Of a stretch of DNA of 44,854 nt, positions 33,501 to 41,467 are shown piece by piece (positions within the stretch are counted from its first letter, which is position 1; the number at the start of each line of letters is the position of its first letter). Source of the DNA: Leptolyngbya sp. Heron Island J (GTDB lineage Bacteria > Cyanobacteriota > Cyanobacteriia > Phormidesmidales > Phormidesmidaceae). The DNA is taken from the NCBI RefSeq assembly GCF_000482245.1, contig NZ_AWNH01000092.1, positions 1 to 44,854 of the forward strand. Reading direction: 5' to 3'. A program made the translations under genes and the position numbers. The notes beneath the pieces were generated by a model. It worked only from the letters and a program-made list of their open reading frames with translations, searched no databases and was not told where the DNA came from.

Positions 33501-36448
33501 AACGAGAACTGATGAATTTAAGCCGCTTCGCGCGAGAAAGGCTTAATGATTCAGGTTCTGAAGGTGCAACCTTATACGCTGCTGCTCAAGAATTGGATGA
33601 GGCAAATTACTTACTATCCCTACCTTACGATTCACTGTTAGCTTGTGCTGGGGCTAATTACACCCTGGCAGCAATCGGCATTGGTAGTGATTTAGCCGTA
33701 AAGCAGCGGATGGAACACATTTATGTGTACCCTAAGCCCTACGACTATATTTGTGCATCCAACCTAGCGGCAACGGCACCTCAACCACCGGTGGGAGATG
33801 AACCCTCTCTAGTAAATCAGCTATTTTTAATGAAGCGTGGTGCTATTGCTGCATTGGGGCAAATTGATCCTGACTATGACAGGCTTCCTGAAGTAGTAAA
33901 TTGTCTAGCTGAGCTGGCAGGTAATCGAAATAATCTGACTCCAGGGGCAGAGTGCCCTATGAGGTTTGAAACATCTGTCTCCTTTGATGCAGAAAATAGA
34001 AGGGAAGATTGGTGTCTTACTCCTTCTCAAATGGAACTTTTTCAGGGGCAGCAGGAAGAGCAATTTCAGTACTACAGATTTTTTGATTCCCTTGAGTATG
34101 GTTTAACTGATAACCACCAGGACCGTTTACCAGAACAAGGATGTCCGCCTGAAGCTTTGCTTAATGAAGCTAGGTTACCTGAAAGACTACCTAATGCGGA
34201 TCAGATACCTGCTGCATATCAAGCAGAAGGCTGGGGATTAAATGCATCACAGTATAACGGTTTGAGAAATGGTTTAAAGGAACATGCTATTGAAGCTCTA
34301 GGGCAAATAGCCACCCGAGAACCGGAGCAAGATGCCCTTTGTACTCTGGCGTTACAAGATTCTGCATACTGCAATGGTAAGCCACCCTTGACTGATTCAT
34401 CTGGGCGTTTACATACGCTCAGGTTAAATCAGATAGAGGAAGTTGCCCTGGAGCTTAATGCTTCGGATGATGATGCTAAGCAGCAAAAGCTAGAAAACAT
34501 TGTGAGTGGGTTATTGCTACCAGTGTTGGCAATGAATAACGAAAATGACAAAGCCTTACGGAATCAGGCTTTAGATATCTTGTCTCGGCTCGATCCTAAA
34601 GTTTTTGCCGATTTAGATCCTTCAGTCAGGGTGAAGTTCCTGCAAAATTTAGGATTTACCGAAAATCATATGATTTCAGGAAGTATTGCTGAAGAATGTG
34701 TTTTAGGTAGTTCTGATAGTGACCTACTTCAGCAAGAGACACTTTGTATTGGACTCACCAATCTTTTAGGTGGTCTTGCGTTAAATTCATTAGATAACAA
34801 CGATCAAATCGTTGACCAGGCAACTAAAGTATTACAAAACGATTTGGTAACCAATGAGCAGAGTGCCATTATTCGTGCCAGTGCGATTAACGCAATCAAC
34901 CAAGTTGATCAAAATAACATCAAGACACAGATACAGCTATTGTCCCGACTGAACGAAGATGACTCAGACGAGCCTCGCGTTGTCGATCAAGTCATCCAAG
35001 CTTTTCTCCGCTCTGAGCCTGATACTACGATTCCTACACTAACAACATTGTTACGCGGGAACGATAATGAGGCATGGCAAGCCGCTTCTGCCATCAGGCT
35101 ACTAGGACAATACACCTCTATTGCTATCGCTGAAATTGAGGCAATCAAGCGAGAGGGACAATCGCCTGATTTCGATGCTTCTGCATATTATTCGTGGCAA
35201 GCCGCTTTGAATAGTGAAGGCTTGATTTTAGCCTTATTGGATCGTTTGGATGATGAACGAGGGCTTAATGCTGACTTGAGTAGGCAAATTCTGTATGCCT
35301 TAGGAGAGATACGTACTGACAACAGTGAGGTGCACAGCAAATTGCTAGAAATTTTGGATGATGATAGATCTGATACATCCAGTCGTGCTGTTGCAGCCTA
35401 TGCTTTGGGTAAAATTGGCAATCAGCATCCGGAGGTGGGTGAGTTAGTCTTGCCCTTGCTATATCGAATAGTGCTTGAGGAAACTGCTACAATCTCTAGC
35501 GATTTGAACTCCAATGAGCGAAAAAATCTCAGAGAACTAAGAGCAGCAGCAGCCTATGCGATTGCGCAGATGGGGTCTTACGCCTACAGCACTCAATTTG
35601 GAATTATTCCTCAGGAAGTGCTTGACTCACTTTTGATTACATATAATGACGCCCTTAATGAAGACTCTGAAATACTCAGAGCTATCATATTGTATTCGTT
35701 AGGCAGTTTAGGTTTTGAAGATAACCGAATTGCTGAACTATATGCTGCGAGTTTACAGTCAGATCAGCCTTACAATATTCGGGTTATTGCTGCGACGTAT
35801 GCTCGTGAGTTACTAAGTCAGGTACGAGAGAGTAATGGCAGCAACGTGGATGAAAATGTGCTACCAGATTTAAGTCAAAATCAAGGAACCGATACGTTTT
35901 CTAACGAGTATGATTCTAGATATCCTAGTTGGAATCAAAATTTGATCGACGCTTTAATTGAAGCTACCAAATCACCTGAAATTACTGTGCGACAAAATGC
36001 TGTGATGGCCCTAGGCAATCGTCCAAACTTTAACTCCCCCGAATTAAATGCGAGCTATCGAACAAGGATTCTTGATGCTTTAGGTGACGTTTTCTGGAAC
36101 GAGCGGGAATATCCATCGGTTCGATTGCGAGCTGGGGTGTCAATCAAAAAGCTTTCAGGTGGTATATCAACAAATGCTTTTAATACTACTTTTCAAGATT
36201 TACAAGCATTAGAAGAACTCAGAACTGGTTCTAGTTTCACTCAATCTCAAGTTAGGAGTCCTGAACAAGCTCTATTTTCTGCTAGAAGTGCGTCACTAAT
36301 TTCAGTATTAGATTCCAGTTTAGATACTAGTGTTTTGCTCGTAATTCTAGATGCAATTCGTACCGAAACACCTAGAGCTTTGGAAGGAGCAACGGTAATT
36401 ACTAGCAGCGGTTGTAATTTATGGTGCCAGATATTCAAAAGATTATAA
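30557..36448 (+). CDS. Giant exported HEAT-repeat protein
   Basis: A 1963-aa protein with a signal peptide (basic start, hydrophobic core, likely cut after AFA near residue 30). The body is an all-helical HEAT/PBS-lyase-like repeat solenoid. Repeat units are easy to see, for example VRLAAVRALGGVSYR, RHRATYALGQLAS, RAAVAAAFALGQIG, KRGAIAALGQIDPD, RNQALDILSRLDP, SSRAVAAYALGKIGN and RQNAVMALGNRP. Between them lie long loops with many Asp/Glu. A hexanucleotide repeat encodes VQVQVQVQ near residue 90. No catalytic motif was seen, so a scaffold or binding role outside the cytoplasm is inferred. It diverges from the CHAT-TpsB unit. The C-terminus has two nearby Cys (SSGCNLWCQIF) and no anchor. A gene encoding a pentapeptide membrane protein starts 52 bases downstream. 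Confidence 0.85.
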   Translation: MKYRISRKSLVRLMWSAGIISLSLTDIAFAIALNQPLSYRQQLAQASSCPQVGQIIENSNSIDECSDYELRRLLDELAEVVDEPDANQVQVQVQVQALQRLRVIVNQSESVVVNTALPELLGYAQLHLQTTPEIPAMIQAKSAAIGLLSSIVVRHISHNSDVPNFSIIEGILENQTLLSTDILDIKDISEVRDQLQSSNLDEVALFQAQVGIHLAALKAIQDIGYAIQTQISQTNETAALSPSGLISQSLADTFGPTLRNALTKDIDIDTTESPARKLLVDIQIATVEALAAITFVEHDINGDETIDNIVLLNSIAAGGILRGNSDGKDEFISKPSAVRAAAISSLERLGALPGPFHDGVVKILQSIADKTLDNIAELRRNTETPQNIIELRVEAETLIGTTAVNIFSRLESQRAQQLGQNVDAGVQDAVIAGNEPRNISSIRSSEPNAYEQYFDNRRHSEDVFRILNPAFAAEEGQELRQSAEVAFQQFYGSDINRLLQAIDEIRGRADRTQSNNEANERTEIEEPSDRDEAVRLAAVRALGGVSYRRFVPYSEDGKDSEKLQNELKVSKNLEALQQIARFLGESLRSSDTDIRHRATYALGQLASFWPDVLIEHYDDSIYGARKEGENTVLDSLFLGLNDRGIESDRETTEKIIATVAHTLSRYGIALEQNQRKYELLQKLADSQVIRSDSNFAKQGSKFLYESSKMQLSTLKSCLKAVIAPGKSILENSQIAPEWYTRVEGLDNDCSAQEIASNYQMTLVPTLKQEDIDNRAAVAAAFALGQIGISDGQPLPSSDETQKAECKVVEDLLWVMQLRDLMAWGGTPPERSFPRTDSVRDSIASYVIAQIDAREHGLIAKLLDAVTVDADSVDVPEKAIERCSEEDTETQYISDYGTRAAIISALDQIGLEGTSLESFVRRTRRLLARDEDPTNAVQAAVTSVVEGSNRKADIQFQDLIQKLQELNAKQAAGGSEELNINGQRELMNLSRFARERLNDSGSEGATLYAAAQELDEANYLLSLPYDSLLACAGANYTLAAIGIGSDLAVKQRMEHIYVYPKPYDYICASNLAATAPQPPVGDEPSLVNQLFLMKRGAIAALGQIDPDYDRLPEVVNCLAELAGNRNNLTPGAECPMRFETSVSFDAENRREDWCLTPSQMELFQGQQEEQFQYYRFFDSLEYGLTDNHQDRLPEQGCPPEALLNEARLPERLPNADQIPAAYQAEGWGLNASQYNGLRNGLKEHAIEALGQIATREPEQDALCTLALQDSAYCNGKPPLTDSSGRLHTLRLNQIEEVALELNASDDDAKQQKLENIVSGLLLPVLAMNNENDKALRNQALDILSRLDPKVFADLDPSVRVKFLQNLGFTENHMISGSIAEECVLGSSDSDLLQQETLCIGLTNLLGGLALNSLDNNDQIVDQATKVLQNDLVTNEQSAIIRASAINAINQVDQNNIKTQIQLLSRLNEDDSDEPRVVDQVIQAFLRSEPDTTIPTLTTLLRGNDNEAWQAASAIRLLGQYTSIAIAEIEAIKREGQSPDFDASAYYSWQAALNSEGLILALLDRLDDERGLNADLSRQILYALGEIRTDNSEVHSKLLEILDDDRSDTSSRAVAAYALGKIGNQHPEVGELVLPLLYRIVLEETATISSDLNSNERKNLRELRAAAAYAIAQMGSYAYSTQFGIIPQEVLDSLLITYNDALNEDSEILRAIILYSLGSLGFEDNRIAELYAASLQSDQPYNIRVIAATYARELLSQVRESNGSNVDENVLPDLSQNQGTDTFSNEYDSRYPSWNQNLIDALIEATKSPEITVRQNAVMALGNRPNFNSPELNASYRTRILDALGDVFWNEREYPSVRLRAGVSIKKLSGGISTNAFNTTFQDLQALEELRTGSSFTQSQVRSPEQALFSARSASLISVLDSSLDTSVLLVILDAIRTETPRALEGATVITSSGCNLWCQIFKRL

Positions 36449-36500
36449 TTCTTGTACAGAAACAAGATGCATAAAACACAGAAAAGAACTTAAAAGCTGT

Positions 36501-37736
36501 ATGAATAACGAAAAGTACAACAAAAGCGACTATAGAGCTCATGTTTTCGAAGATAATGAAGACATGAAACAATACAACTTTGTGAAAGCAGATTTACGTG
36601 GAGTTGATTTAAGTAATAGAGATTTAACTGCGGTGAATTTTTCAGCTGCCAACCTCGGTGGAACAAAGTTCGTAGGCTCTATTCTCAATGGAGCGAATTT
36701 CAGTGATACTACGGGAAGCCTTCCAGATAAATGGAAAGTTTATATCCGAATAGTTTTTTTAACGTTGTCTTTTTCTGCTGGTCTAATTATTTGTTATTCA
36801 TTATCACTAATATTGGTAGTTATAGCTCCACCTGAAGATTTAGGTAAAGGACTTGAGGGTATTTTTAGTAATTTTAGTGGATACCCCGTTTGGATGGGTG
36901 TGTCTTGCATGATTGCTCTATTTGTATCAATATTTATAGAGTACTCTTTAGGAGTAGGAATCACACTTATAGCAATTATTGTAATCGTTACAATAATTGC
37001 TATAGTTATTATGTCTCTACCCATTCAGGATCAAACCATTGCTGGTGCTGCTTCGATACTATTGACCGGTTTTTTGGGTACAATTTCTGGTTTATTAGCA
37101 AGAGCCCAATCTGTTTCCTTGAAAGAGATTTCTAGAAAAGTGGTTGCTAAGGGTAGTTTGTCTAATAGGTTGATAACTAGGATAGATTGGACAGCTTGTT
37201 TCCTGGGTATTGCTGCTGGTGTGGCCTCAGTAGGACATGAACGAGTCTTTTCTGGCATACTCGCGTTCATTTTGATATTGCTATCAGGATATATCGGAAG
37301 TAAATCCTCCCAGGGAAATTCCAAATATTCAGTGTTCTATCTCAGTTCACTTAAACTTGTAAGAATTGGCAATATAACTGATTTTAGAAATGCTCATCTA
37401 GATGGTGCTAAATTTAATGGAACAAAACTTAAATTACAATATATTGATATAGGAGAAAGAACAAGTGAATCTGAACAAAAAATGCTATCCACATTCTTTG
37501 ATGGAAACGAAATTGAGATAGCTAAAGGTGCTGCTGAGATGTCAGAAGTTTCTGGATACAATAGGACAGATTTAATGTTTCAATTTATGAAGGTGGGAGT
37601 TGAGCTTATGTCTAAGCGGGCTAGAGAAGATAATGTTGTCTATCATCAGGAAATCCATGTTGGACCAGGTGGTTCAGCAAATGTTTCGAGTCATAATGAA
37701 GGGGAGCAGAATATAGCTCAAAATGGTCAAGTGTAG
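36501..37736 (+). CDS. Pentapeptide-repeat multi-TM protein with GGSANVS tail
   Basis: A 411-aa membrane protein. Residues 27-72 are pentapeptide repeats (YNFVKADLRGVDLSNRDL, then TAVNFSAANLGGTKF). About 79-275 hold six or so hydrophobic helices with an Ile/Val-rich pair near 152-172. A second short pentapeptide run follows (FRNAHLDGAKFNGTKL, about 294-312), so the membrane block is inserted in a pentapeptide solenoid. The last 35 residues carry QEIHVGPGGSANVSSHNEGE, a module shared with the small protein encoded at 38309. It starts 52 bases after the HEAT gene and probably belongs to its unit. Function unknown. Confidence 0.75.
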   Translation: MNNEKYNKSDYRAHVFEDNEDMKQYNFVKADLRGVDLSNRDLTAVNFSAANLGGTKFVGSILNGANFSDTTGSLPDKWKVYIRIVFLTLSFSAGLIICYSLSLILVVIAPPEDLGKGLEGIFSNFSGYPVWMGVSCMIALFVSIFIEYSLGVGITLIAIIVIVTIIAIVIMSLPIQDQTIAGAASILLTGFLGTISGLLARAQSVSLKEISRKVVAKGSLSNRLITRIDWTACFLGIAAGVASVGHERVFSGILAFILILLSGYIGSKSSQGNSKYSVFYLSSLKLVRIGNITDFRNAHLDGAKFNGTKLKLQYIDIGERTSESEQKMLSTFFDGNEIEIAKGAAEMSEVSGYNRTDLMFQFMKVGVELMSKRAREDNVVYHQEIHVGPGGSANVSSHNEGEQNIAQNGQV

Positions 37737-38308
37737 AACTTCAGATTATTTAAGGTATATTGCTCTTATCTGATTGTGTTGTCACTTGATGCAAGCCCAT
37801 TATTATGTTGAGATTCTGAGTCTGTTGTGGACTAAGAGTCAAATGTAGCTAAGAGGGATGATAGTAAAAAATCTCGATCACCTTTTCGTTGAAAAGTTAA
37901 AATTTTTGATATATGGGGGTAAACTAAATCGTGCCCTTGTTGTTTCACAGCAGACCTGTTATGTTCGGAAGTTCAAATTAGCATTTAGTTGTACATTCTT
38001 GTTTATCCGTATTTTTGTTGAAGCTTCTATTAGGTATTATAGATGTAATGCAATTTTTGAATAGCAAATGATACAAACCATTTCGTAAAAAGATTTATAT
38101 AAATTAGTTATTAGTGCTGTTTGAGTGCATTTCGAAAATGTTGGTAGAGAGAGAATGCTGAGGCATCTATTTAGAGTCATTAATCTGGCAATCAAGTGAG
38201 AGATGTCATAGAATATAGGTCTCAAACTTATATTTATGGTTCTATCTCATTACCAGTCTAATATATGGGCTTTAGATTTTAGCTTTTGACAAACAGGAAG
38301 TGAATTTT
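37737..38308. other. Spacer between the two GGSANVS-module genes
   Basis: About 570 AT-rich bases. A 68-codon frame at 37858-38064 has no ribosome site and no family-like features, so it is not called a gene. A promoter for the 38309 gene is likely in the last 100 bases. Confidence 0.35.
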
Positions 38309-38698
38309 ATGTCTGAGAAAAATAATCAAGATGATATTCGCCAAGAAATTCATATTCAACAAGGTGGTTCAGCAAATGTTTCAATAAACAACTATGGAGA
38401 ACAGAATATTAAACAAAAATTTCCAACTGAAAAACAGCCTTTAGCAAAAGCAGCCGAGGAAATTCAGAACTTGCTTATTCAACTGGAAAAGACAAATCCA
38501 AGCGCGACTCTTGCTCAGAAAAAAGCATTTGTGGATATTGCAATTCCCCCAACAATTAAACAACGAGCGAAGAGTGCTCTTCAAGCAGGAATTCAGTCTA
38601 GTATTGAAGAGTTTTTAGATAATCCTTATGTAAATGTAGGTATGGCGATTATAGAAGGATGGAGAGAAGAACAACAAAATAACTCAGCGGATTGCTGA
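38309..38698 (+). CDS. Small soluble protein with GGSANVS module and helical EAD-like tail
   Basis: A 129-aa cytosolic protein. Residues 11-33 carry the module QEIHIQQGGSANVSINNYGE shared with the C-terminus of the upstream pentapeptide membrane protein. The helical remainder (LAKAAEEIQNLLIQLEKTNP, then about 60 residues to MAIIEGWREE) resembles a tail often attached to cyanobacterial pentapeptide and effector-associated proteins. In those, it probably serves as a protein-binding or assembly domain. AGGAAG lies about 8 bases before ATG 38309, which decides the start over GTG 38300. Role unknown, but the shared module suggests that it pairs with the membrane protein. Confidence 0.7.
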   Translation: MSEKNNQDDIRQEIHIQQGGSANVSINNYGEQNIKQKFPTEKQPLAKAAEEIQNLLIQLEKTNPSATLAQKKAFVDIAIPPTIKQRAKSALQAGIQSSIEEFLDNPYVNVGMAIIEGWREEQQNNSADC

Positions 38699-38734
38699 TA
38701 TTGTTCTCGTGTGCAACTAGACTTGTTTTTTTGA

Positions 38735-38760
38735 AATTAAAAGATCTTCTTCGGTCTTTG
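38735..38760 (-). terminator. Intrinsic terminator overlapping the end of the P-type ATPase gene
   Basis: On the minus strand AAAGACC and GATCTTT (one G-T pair) form a stem, followed directly by TTTTAATTT. The stem lies in the last codons of the ATPase gene and the T-rich part covers its stop. Confidence 0.5.
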
Positions 38761-41409
38761 AAACTGGCTGAGTTTATGCAATTCAATGGGTGCCAGCACT
38801 GTCAAACTTAAAAGAATCAATATACCCCAGGTTTCAAGGCTAACAGGCTCAACAGCCAGTATGCTCTGCCCTAGGGGCACATACATCATCAACACATGGA
38901 CTAGAAACGCGATAATCGTGCCAAGCAGCAGAATAGGACTCCGTAAGGGAGATAATTGAAATATCGACTTACTTTCTGAGCGACAATTACCAATATGTAC
39001 TATCTCAAACAACACCATTAACAACAGCAGGGTGTTGCGGGCTGCAGAAACAGGCTGTCCTGCCATAAGCATCCAATTATAGATGATAAAGCCAACCACA
39101 CCCATTACCATTGCGCCGAGCAGAGTGCGTTCAATCATCAGGCGGTTAAAGATAGGTTCACGGGGAGACCTGGGACGGCGGCGCAGAATACCATTTTCTC
39201 CTGGTTCAAAGGCCAGTGCCACATCTTGAATGCCATTGGTGACTAAATTGAGCCACAGCAGCTGCACTGGCAACAGCGGTAACGGTAGACTGGTCGCAAC
39301 GGCCAGACTTAGCAAAATAATCTCAGCTGCCCCCGTTGAGACCAACAGGTATATCACCTTGCGGATGTTGTCGTAGGCAATCCGCCCTTCTTCTATCCCG
39401 GCCACAATCGTGGTGAAATTGTCGTTACTAATCACCAGTTCTGCGGCTTCACGGGCGACATCGGTACCGGCTTTGCCCATGGCCACGCCGATATTAGCAG
39501 CCCGGAGGGCAGGCGCATCGTTGATGCCATCACCAGTGACCGCTACAAAATGTCCGCAGGCTGTGGCGGCATTCACCAACTGCAGCTTTTGATGGGGGGC
39601 GATACGGGCAAACACACAGGTGGTTTGAATCAGCTGTTGTATCTCTTGAGGAGATTGGTCTACTAATGTTTGCCCGGTAACTACCTGGCTGGCGGTAGTG
39701 GCCAGATTCAAATCTCGAGCAATAGCTAAGGCGGTTGCTGGATGATCGCCTGTAATCATCCAAACGGCGATGCCAGCGGTATGGCAGCATGCGATCGCAT
39801 CTTTTACCCCAGGTCTGAGAGGGTCGATCATACCGACAAATCCGAGCAGTTTTAGCTGAGATGGCTCTGGCGGTACCTGGCTAGAATCAAGACTGTCGGG
39901 AACTATGCCCGTGGCCAAGGCCAGCACCCGATAGCCCTGCTCAGCCATCTGCTGAGAAAAACGCCAGGGAGATGGCCCAGGTAACACCTCACACATAGTA
40001 TGCAGCCGTTCAGGTGCCCCTTTAACCATCACATGTATCTGCTCTTCAATGGCATGGTAAGTAGCGGAAAATTGATGTTCCGGTTCAAACGGAATTTCAT
40101 TGACCTGGGGATACAAGTTCAAAGTAGGCTCCCGGCTCCAGCCTAATTTATAGGCCATGGTCAGTAGGGCAATATCTGTAGGATCGCCCCGCCAGGCCCA
40201 CTGGTCGGCGCTATGGTGCAAATCAGCTTCATTGCATAACACAGCTGTCCGGGCAATGCGATCCAAAGCCACATGATCCGGTGTGATCATCTTTCCCTGG
40301 AATAATACGTGTCCGACGGGCGTAAATCCTTCGCCTGTGACCTCAAAGACATCACCATTGGGAAGGCAAATTTGGCGTACCGTCAATTCATTACAGGTAA
40401 GTGTCCCTGTTTTATCACTAGCAATCAGGGTGCAGCTGCCCAGACCTTCAACGGCGGGTAATCGTCGCACAATTACCCCCCGCTTTGCCATGCGTCGAGT
40501 GGTGACGGCCAAGGCCACGGTTAGAGCAACGGGCAGTCCTTCTGGAATAGCGGACACCGCCAGGGCAACACTAAACAAGAACATTTCAACCAGTTTGTAC
40601 CCGTGTTTCAGAATGCCTAACAAGGCAATGCCCACCGCAGCTATCACCACCGATAGGGCCACAACCTGACTAAACTGTTCCATGCGCTTGAGCAATGGGG
40701 GTTTGCCGCCAGCCGTGGCCATCATGTCTAGTGCTAACTGACCAACGGCGGTGGCGGTGGCGGTAGCAACAACAATGCCGCGACCGCGACCGCGAACAAC
40801 CATGGACCCTGCATACACCATGTTAAGACGATCGGCTAAGGGGATAGACTCCTCTCCAATCCAACCGGCATTTTTGAGAATAGTCAGCGATTCTCCCGTT
40901 AGTAACGATTCATCTACTTCCAGGTTGTGGGTGTGAATCAGACGGATATCAGCGGGGATACGATTTCCAGACTCTAACCACACCACATCACCAGGCACCA
41001 CATCATCAGCGTCGATCTCACACACTTCTCCATCTCGCATGACCGCCGCACGAATTTTCAACAGCTGCTGTAAGGCCCGGCTACTTTGTTCTGCTCGCCA
41101 TTCCTGATAGCCTCCAATGACCGCATTGAGCATGAGAACGGCCATGATAAATCCGGCATCTTTAAGATCACCAATGGCTACCGAACCCAGTGCGGCGATG
41201 GCTAGGATATAGATTAAGGGACTGCGAAACTGCCGTAACAGCAGCTGCCAATAGCTGGGTCCAGGCTGTTGGGGAAGATGATTAGCACCCACCTGCTGCA
41301 ATCGCCACTGGGCATCCAATTGGGTGAGACCATGGGGTGTGGATTGGAGACTGTTGAAAACAGTTTTGGACGAGCTGGCATGCCAGGGGGTGGAACGGAG
41401 GGGTTGCAT
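38737..41409 (-). CDS. P2-type cation-transporting ATPase (Ca2+-ATPase-like)
   Basis: Inner-membrane ATP-driven cation pump (890 aa). Domains in order: N-terminal cation-ATPase segment (about 15-75), actuator with DESLLTGES near 170, M4 motif AIPEGLPVALTVALAV, phosphorylation site Asp332 in SDKTGTLTCNE, a nucleotide-binding domain with MVKGAPER, hinge TGDGINDAPAL, and a C-terminal set of helices with M6 NLVTNGIQDVALAFEPGE. The PEGLP motif places it in the P2 group (Ca2+, or Na+ / Mn2+ in some members). The M6 asparagine/aspartate set differs from the animal Ca2+ pumps, so the ion is not certain. No ribosome site is clear before ATG 41409. The following minus-strand gene upstream is unrelated. 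Confidence 0.92.
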   Translation of the reverse strand: MQPLRSTPWHASSSKTVFNSLQSTPHGLTQLDAQWRLQQVGANHLPQQPGPSYWQLLLRQFRSPLIYILAIAALGSVAIGDLKDAGFIMAVLMLNAVIGGYQEWRAEQSSRALQQLLKIRAAVMRDGEVCEIDADDVVPGDVVWLESGNRIPADIRLIHTHNLEVDESLLTGESLTILKNAGWIGEESIPLADRLNMVYAGSMVVRGRGRGIVVATATATAVGQLALDMMATAGGKPPLLKRMEQFSQVVALSVVIAAVGIALLGILKHGYKLVEMFLFSVALAVSAIPEGLPVALTVALAVTTRRMAKRGVIVRRLPAVEGLGSCTLIASDKTGTLTCNELTVRQICLPNGDVFEVTGEGFTPVGHVLFQGKMITPDHVALDRIARTAVLCNEADLHHSADQWAWRGDPTDIALLTMAYKLGWSREPTLNLYPQVNEIPFEPEHQFSATYHAIEEQIHVMVKGAPERLHTMCEVLPGPSPWRFSQQMAEQGYRVLALATGIVPDSLDSSQVPPEPSQLKLLGFVGMIDPLRPGVKDAIACCHTAGIAVWMITGDHPATALAIARDLNLATTASQVVTGQTLVDQSPQEIQQLIQTTCVFARIAPHQKLQLVNAATACGHFVAVTGDGINDAPALRAANIGVAMGKAGTDVAREAAELVISNDNFTTIVAGIEEGRIAYDNIRKVIYLLVSTGAAEIILLSLAVATSLPLPLLPVQLLWLNLVTNGIQDVALAFEPGENGILRRRPRSPREPIFNRLMIERTLLGAMVMGVVGFIIYNWMLMAGQPVSAARNTLLLLMVLFEIVHIGNCRSESKSIFQLSPLRSPILLLGTIIAFLVHVLMMYVPLGQSILAVEPVSLETWGILILLSLTVLAPIELHKLSQFQRPKKIF

Positions 41410-41467
41410 TACGATCGCACAGACAACGAATAAGCTTAGGGTATCAACGACTCAACGGATTTGTTTA

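Noticed and set aside
36794-37324. Minus-strand frames inside the pentapeptide membrane protein gene
   Set aside because: Shadow frames of an Ile/Val-rich coding region; the plus-strand gene explains the sequence.
37858-38064. 68-codon plus-strand frame
   Set aside because: AT-rich chance frame with no ribosome site and no recognisable feature.
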